A stretch of DNA of 64,000 bases from Stictocephala bisonia (taxonomy: Eukaryota > Arthropoda > Insecta > Hemiptera > Membracidae): positions 343,001 to 407,000 of the forward strand of contig JAQJVL010000733.1 of the NCBI GenBank assembly GCA_035578905.1. Direction: 5' to 3'. This document shows positions 59,401 through 64,000 of the stretch, in pieces. Each line of letters begins with the position of its first letter. Position 1 is the stretch's first letter. The notes under the pieces were generated by a model. The model did no database searches. It saw only the letters and a program-made list of their open reading frames with translations, and was not told the DNA's origin. Position numbers and translations under genes: made by a program.

Positions 59401-62400
59401 CTTCAGCTGAATAAGGGCCCCCCTATGGGCGTTGCAAAAAAGCATCAAGTAAGCGCGGGGCCCCAAAAAAATTTAAAGGGTTTTTTTTGATATTTACAAA
59501 AAACCTTTTTATTTGAAAAACTGTTTTTTTGAGGGTACCTCTCAAGGAATGTTTTCTTCTATTAAATTTGCTCATTATTTTTTTTAAAATTTTTTTTTAA
59601 TGAAAAAAAAAAAAAAAAAAATACGGGCCCCAAAATTGGGGAATTCAAAAACCTTTTTTTTAACAAAAATTTTTTTTTTTTTGGGGCCCAAAATTCCCAA
59701 AACCAAAACCCTAAATAAAATTAATTATTTAGTTAAAAAATTTGATTTTCATTTACTTCCCCTATTTTATATTTTTGGAAATTTGGGGTCCCCCCCTCAC
59801 AAAAACGAATTTTCTGAAACTTGCAGGCAAAGCGGTAAAAATCAGCCCCACAACTAAAATAGCCCTTTACCCTTAACACAGTACAGTTTTTGGCCACACT
59901 CTGGGTGGTGAAAAGCCAAAAAAACCATCACTAGAGACTATTTAGGTACCCGCCCCTTTTGGTTTTAAATACTAAAATAGCCCCCCCCCCCCAAAAATTT
60001 AAAAAAAAAATTTAAAAAAATCGATCCCTTTTAAAAACTAGGGGATCCCCTTTTTTCCCGGAAGTTTTTAAAAGGGAAAACCCAAAAAAAATATGTTTTT
60101 GGTCAGATTTAAAGTAAAAAATTCCCCTTAAAAACTTTTATAATGAAAACACTTTAAATTTTTTTTTCCCCTAACTTCTTTTTAAAATTTTTAATAGTTT
60201 TAAAATTGCACATCTGCAACAAAAACCCTGATTTTTTTGGGGGCCAAAATTCCCCCCTTTTCATAACCGTAAATCCCCAAATTTTAAAAATTTGACAGAA
60301 AAAGTAAAAAAGGGGAAGTCCCCAAAGGGGGGGTTTTTAAAAATTTTTAACCAAAATTCCCTAAGTCAAACAGTCCCCCCCTCTTTTTTGTAAATGGGAC
60401 TTTTGTTCGCTAATAGCCCCTCTTTTTAAATTTTTAAATAGTTCCCTTTATTTTTTTAAAATTTGGGAAAATCTAGAAAAATAAATGAAGGGGCAAATAG
60501 GGGCCCCCTTGGGAAATTCTGTCCCGTAAAATGCTCAAAAAACGCTTTCCTTTTAAAACCCAAAATTTCACCTTTAACCCAACCTTTTTATTTTTAACAG
60601 AAAGTTTTAAAAAATTTTGCAGAATAAAAGCCCCTTTTATGCGGTTTGTTTAAAATTTTAAAAAAATTTCATTTTTTCCCAACTTTTTTGTTTTCTGAAG
60701 TAAAATCCTAACAAATTTAAATTTTTTTTGGTTTTTTTTTTAAAATTGCCCTTTTAAAAACACTTTTCCTAATAAAAAGATTGTAAAAAGAAGCCCCTTT
60801 TGGCCCAAATCAGTTCCAATTCAATTTTAATTTTTGCAGTTTATAAATTTAAAATTTAAAAATTTAGGTGATTTTCAGTCAAAACCCCCCTCTACAGGAA
60901 AATAAAAAACCAAACCCGGGCCCCATTATAAAACCTGCCTGGGGTTCAGATTCATTCAAATTCTTTTTTAAAAAGTAAATAAAAAAAAGGGATTTTTGGC
61001 AAACCAAACATTGACTCCCAAACTCCCAAAAAAAAATACTTGGGTTTTTTTCCCTTCCTCTGATTTCCCCAACCCCTATTTAAAGACCCCGGAAAAAATT
61101 TAAATTCTTTTTTTTTGTAGAAACAAGGGGAATTTTTTGAACATTTCTTTTTCTTTTTTAAATTTTGTATTTATCGATACATTAAAAGGGTTTTCTTTTT
61201 TTTTTCCCCTTTTGAAAATTTCCCCTTTTTTATCAAATTTTTAAATTTAAATTTATTAAATTTTTGTTTTGCCCCCTTTCTTATTCGAACTACGGGTTTT
61301 TTCCCCCCCCAAAGGGCCCCTATTTTTTTGAAAATAAAAAATATGTTTTGATTAAAAAACATTTTTTTGGTTTTTCATTTAAAAAATTACTGTATTATAA
61401 AAAATACAAACGAAAAAAAACTTGTAAATTTTTGTTTCCCTAAACCTTTTTTTGAATAAAAAGCTTTTGGACTTTGTAAATTCAAAAAATTTGGGTAATC
61501 CCCTTTTTTTCCTTTTTAATTTTTATGCAAAAAAAAAAGGGAAAAAAGTTTTAAAAACAATTTAAATATTAAATTTTCTTTTTTTAAGAAATCAATAAAA
61601 AATTAAGGGTTTTTTTTTTTAGTAAAAAAAAAATTTTTCAAAATTTTTTTGATTTTTTTAAAACGTTAATTTCAATAAACAAAGAAAACATTTTAATTCT
61701 CCCTGAAAAATTTAATAAATTTAAACCCTACCAAACAAAAGTTTTTCTTTATTTTGATTTAAAATTCTTTAAAAAATTTTTCAAAAAATTGGACGGTAAA
61801 AAAATTCCAAAAACCCCTTTCAATAATCTGGAAAATCAAATTCTGGCGAAATTTTTTTGGTCCCTAAATTTTTTCCCTAAAAAAATTAAAATTTTCAACA
61901 CACAAAACAGTCCCCCGCCCAAGGGTTTTTTGGACAGGAGTTTCCCCGCCAAACAAAAAATCTTACAATTTTTATTTCCCACAAACAAACGGGGCCCAAA
62001 GGAACCCCCGGAGTTCCCCAACTATTATTTTTTTGGGAGAATGAAATTTTTTTTTTACCCCAAAGTGAAAAAACGAGGGGGGAAGGTAAAGTGGTTTAAG
62101 TTTTTGAATAATATTTTTTTTGTTTTAAATTTTTTAAAAAAAAAAAGGAAAATTTTTTTAAAATTCATTAAAAAAAAAAAACAAAAACCCCCCCTTTATC
62201 AAATACTAAAAAAATCTTAAAAAAAATTTTTTATCAATAAGAAAAAAAAAACTTTTTTGTTAAGGGGGGAATATTTTTTTAAAGTTTTTTTTCTTAAAAT
62301 TTGGATTCTGGAAAAATTTTTTGAAAAATTGAAAGGGGGGAAATTTTTTTTTGAAAGTAAACTTTTTTTGCCATGTACTGGGGGGTTTTTTCCAAATTTT

Positions 62401-63379
62401 TTAAAATCCACGAAGGGGAAATTTTAAAAAATTTTTTGTTTTTTTTCCCAAATTGGGGTTTTAAAGAAAAATGTTAAAAGTTTTTTTTTTTTTCCTTAAA
62501 AAAAATTTTTTTTAACAATATTTTAAAAATTACAAGCTCTTAAAAATTATAATTATTTTTTTATAAAAAATTTAGTATAAAAAAATTTTTAGGTTTTTTT
62601 TAACCTCCAACCATAATTCCCCAAAAAATTTGGGGTTTTTTTTTATTTTTAAAAATTTTTTTTTTAAAAAAACCTAACTGCCCCCCCAAGGGCCCCTAAA
62701 AAACCCCATTTTAAAAAGGGGGGGTAAAAAATTTTAAATTTTTTTTTCAAAAAAACATCTGTTTTTTTTAAAGAGACAAAAAATTGGGAAATTTTAAAAA
62801 AAATTTTATATTTTTTTAAAGATTTTTTGAAATTTTTCTTTTAAAAATAATTTAAACCACATAAAACCCTTGATAATTTTGTGGGGATTTTTTTTTTTTT
62901 GGGTTAAAATTTTTTATTAAAAAAAAAATTTCCCCCCTTTTTATTTTTTTTTTTTTTTTAAATTTATTTTTTTTTATTTCCCCTGGTTTAAAAAAAAAAA
63001 TTTTTTTTTTTAAAAAAAAAATTTTAAAAAAATTTTTGGGGAAAAAAAACTTTAAAATTTAAAAATTAAATTTTATTAATTTTTTTTGCAGATTTTTAAA
63101 GCTTTTCCCCCTAAAAAATAAAAATTTTTTTTTGTAAAAAACATTTTTTTTAAAAATTTTCATTTATTTTTACAAAAAAAATTAAAGGGGAAAAGGCCCG
63201 GGTTTTTTTTCCCCCAACTAAAAAATTTTTATTTTAAAAATATTTTTTAATCCAAAAACAAAAAGGCCCTTTTTTTTTTATCAAAAAAAAATTTTTGGTT
63301 TTTAAATTCCCCCCATGAAAAATTTTTATTTTTTAAAAAAAAATTTTCCAAAAATCAGCCTTCCCAATGTTTTAAACAC

Positions 63380-64000
63380 TTTTGTCCAACCCCAAATTGA
63401 CAATTAAAACAAGTTTTACTACGGTTTTTTGAAAGATTCTTGTAATGTTCTTTCCAATCTTAAGTTTTCATCAATAACAACACCGAGGAATTTTGTGTGA
63501 GATTCATTGGTCATTTGATATTTATTAATATTACAATAAAAAGATTTCTGTTTGGATTTACTTGTTTTAAAGTTAGTGAATTTAGTCTTGGCTGAATTTA
63601 AAATTAAATGATTATTTTCACACCACATTTTAATATTGGAGATAGATTCTTTGATTTTACATTCAAATTTATTATCATCATTTCCTGTAACTAAAGCAGT
63701 AATATCATAAGCATATAGAACATTCTCATGTTAATAAAATTTTTGTTAAATCATTAATATACACAAAATAAGTAGGGGTCCAAGAATGGATCCTTGAGGA
63801 TCTCCCATTCTAATTAATTTTCAGTTTGATGAATATTCTACATCATCAACTAAGATGTGCGTTTTTTTTTCTATTTGATAAATTGGATCTGAACAAGTCT
63901 AATTGTACTTTAATAATTCCCAAAGAAGCTAGCTTATCCAATAAAACAGAGTAGTCAACCATATCATACATGATGACTGTTGTAACATAACCTAAAACTG
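63380..64000 (-). pseudogene. LINE reverse transcriptase, cut by window edge
   Basis: Clean sequence again. The minus strand reads, from the window edge, VDYSVLLDKLASLGIIKVQL (near 63960-63900), MGDPQGSILGP (near 63812-63780), VYINDLTKIL, then after a shift NVLYAYDITALVTGNDDN (near 63722-63670), where the normal YADD is YAYD. It continues MWCENNHLILNSAKTKFTNF and HTKFLGVVIDENLRLE (63628-63450) before entering the degraded block. It is a Jockey/CR1-like LINE with frameshifts. The 5' part lies beyond the window and the 3' part is unreadable. Confidence 0.85.

Larger units (their letters stand above)
39710..63370. other. Homopolymer-degraded sequence block (low-accuracy consensus)
   Basis: Texture changes abruptly to runs of 3-10 identical bases in AT and GC blocks, unlike the sequence on either side. 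Known repeats of this window can still be followed inside it with gross run-length changes and base smearing, so the DNA is probably real but badly represented. Open frames here are composed of Phe, Lys, Pro, Gly and Asn runs and have no family features; I call no genes. Long A runs occupy 49880-50230. Confidence 0.85.

Noticed and set aside
61789..62220. Longest frame in the degraded block (143 codons)
   Set aside because: Lys/Phe/Pro-rich, with no domain and an overlapping antisense frame of the same character; explained by A/T run composition.
39710..63370. Contaminant or foreign (bacterial or viral) DNA as the source of the odd block
   Set aside because: Recognisable copies of this locus's own transposon families occur inside it, and no bacterial or viral genes are visible.

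Overview
This is an AT-rich, intron-bearing nuclear genome fragment from an animal, most likely an insect. The evidence is two conserved eukaryotic genes with GT-AG splice sites, plus a dense mix of Helitron, LINE, hAT, pogo/Tigger and long-TIR DNA transposons typical of arthropods. I cannot fix the order from sequence alone. There are no bacterial operons, tRNA or rRNA genes, and no CRISPR array.

Layout. 1-5396: flanking DNA with a decayed Helitron (about 1055-2964) and a Tigger-type MITE (3959-4427). 5397-31294 (minus strand): a KLHDC10-like Kelch-repeat gene in two coding exons (31294-30527 and 5926-5438), joined in phase 0 across a 24.6-kb intron. They give a 418-residue product. The intron is packed with transposons. 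It holds LINE fragments at 8590-9425, 9511-10776, 11572-11925 and 15341-15850 and a hAT MITE with perfect 8-bp target duplication (13420-13936). It also holds one LINE (about 16905-29941) split twice by related long-TIR transposons. Element A (19123-26721) has a 4-bp AGAT duplication and itself carries a nearly intact Tigger (23272-25736). Element B (26834-29123) has a 4-bp TTTA duplication and is almost all palindrome. Excising both restores the LINE reading frame, so the order of insertion can be read directly.

31295-37907: the space between two divergent genes, with a minus-strand LINE (33190-34840) and a TA-flanked MITE (36265-36669). 37908-38761 (plus): first coding exon of PIGO, the GPI ethanolamine phosphate transferase 3 catalytic subunit. 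Its remaining exons are not visible in the window.

About 39710-63370: sequence of abnormal texture, made almost wholly of short homopolymer blocks. It still aligns by eye to known repeats of this locus, including a longer relative of element B at 42180-44225 and a Tigger-MITE end at 53433. I read it as real genomic DNA represented by very low-accuracy consensus, not as a new biological system. No coding call inside it is trustworthy. Clean sequence returns at about 63380 with another minus-strand LINE reverse transcriptase that runs off the right edge.

The two host genes have no evident functional link: one is a Cullin-2 adaptor-type protein, the other an enzyme of GPI-anchor synthesis in the ER. 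The most novel material is the A/B transposon family with TIRs of about 0.85-1 kb, a spliced DDE-like transposase and 4-bp target duplications. A dispersed repeat at 13.0, 16.5 and 39.1 kb and a recurring class of short perfect hairpins are also unexplained.
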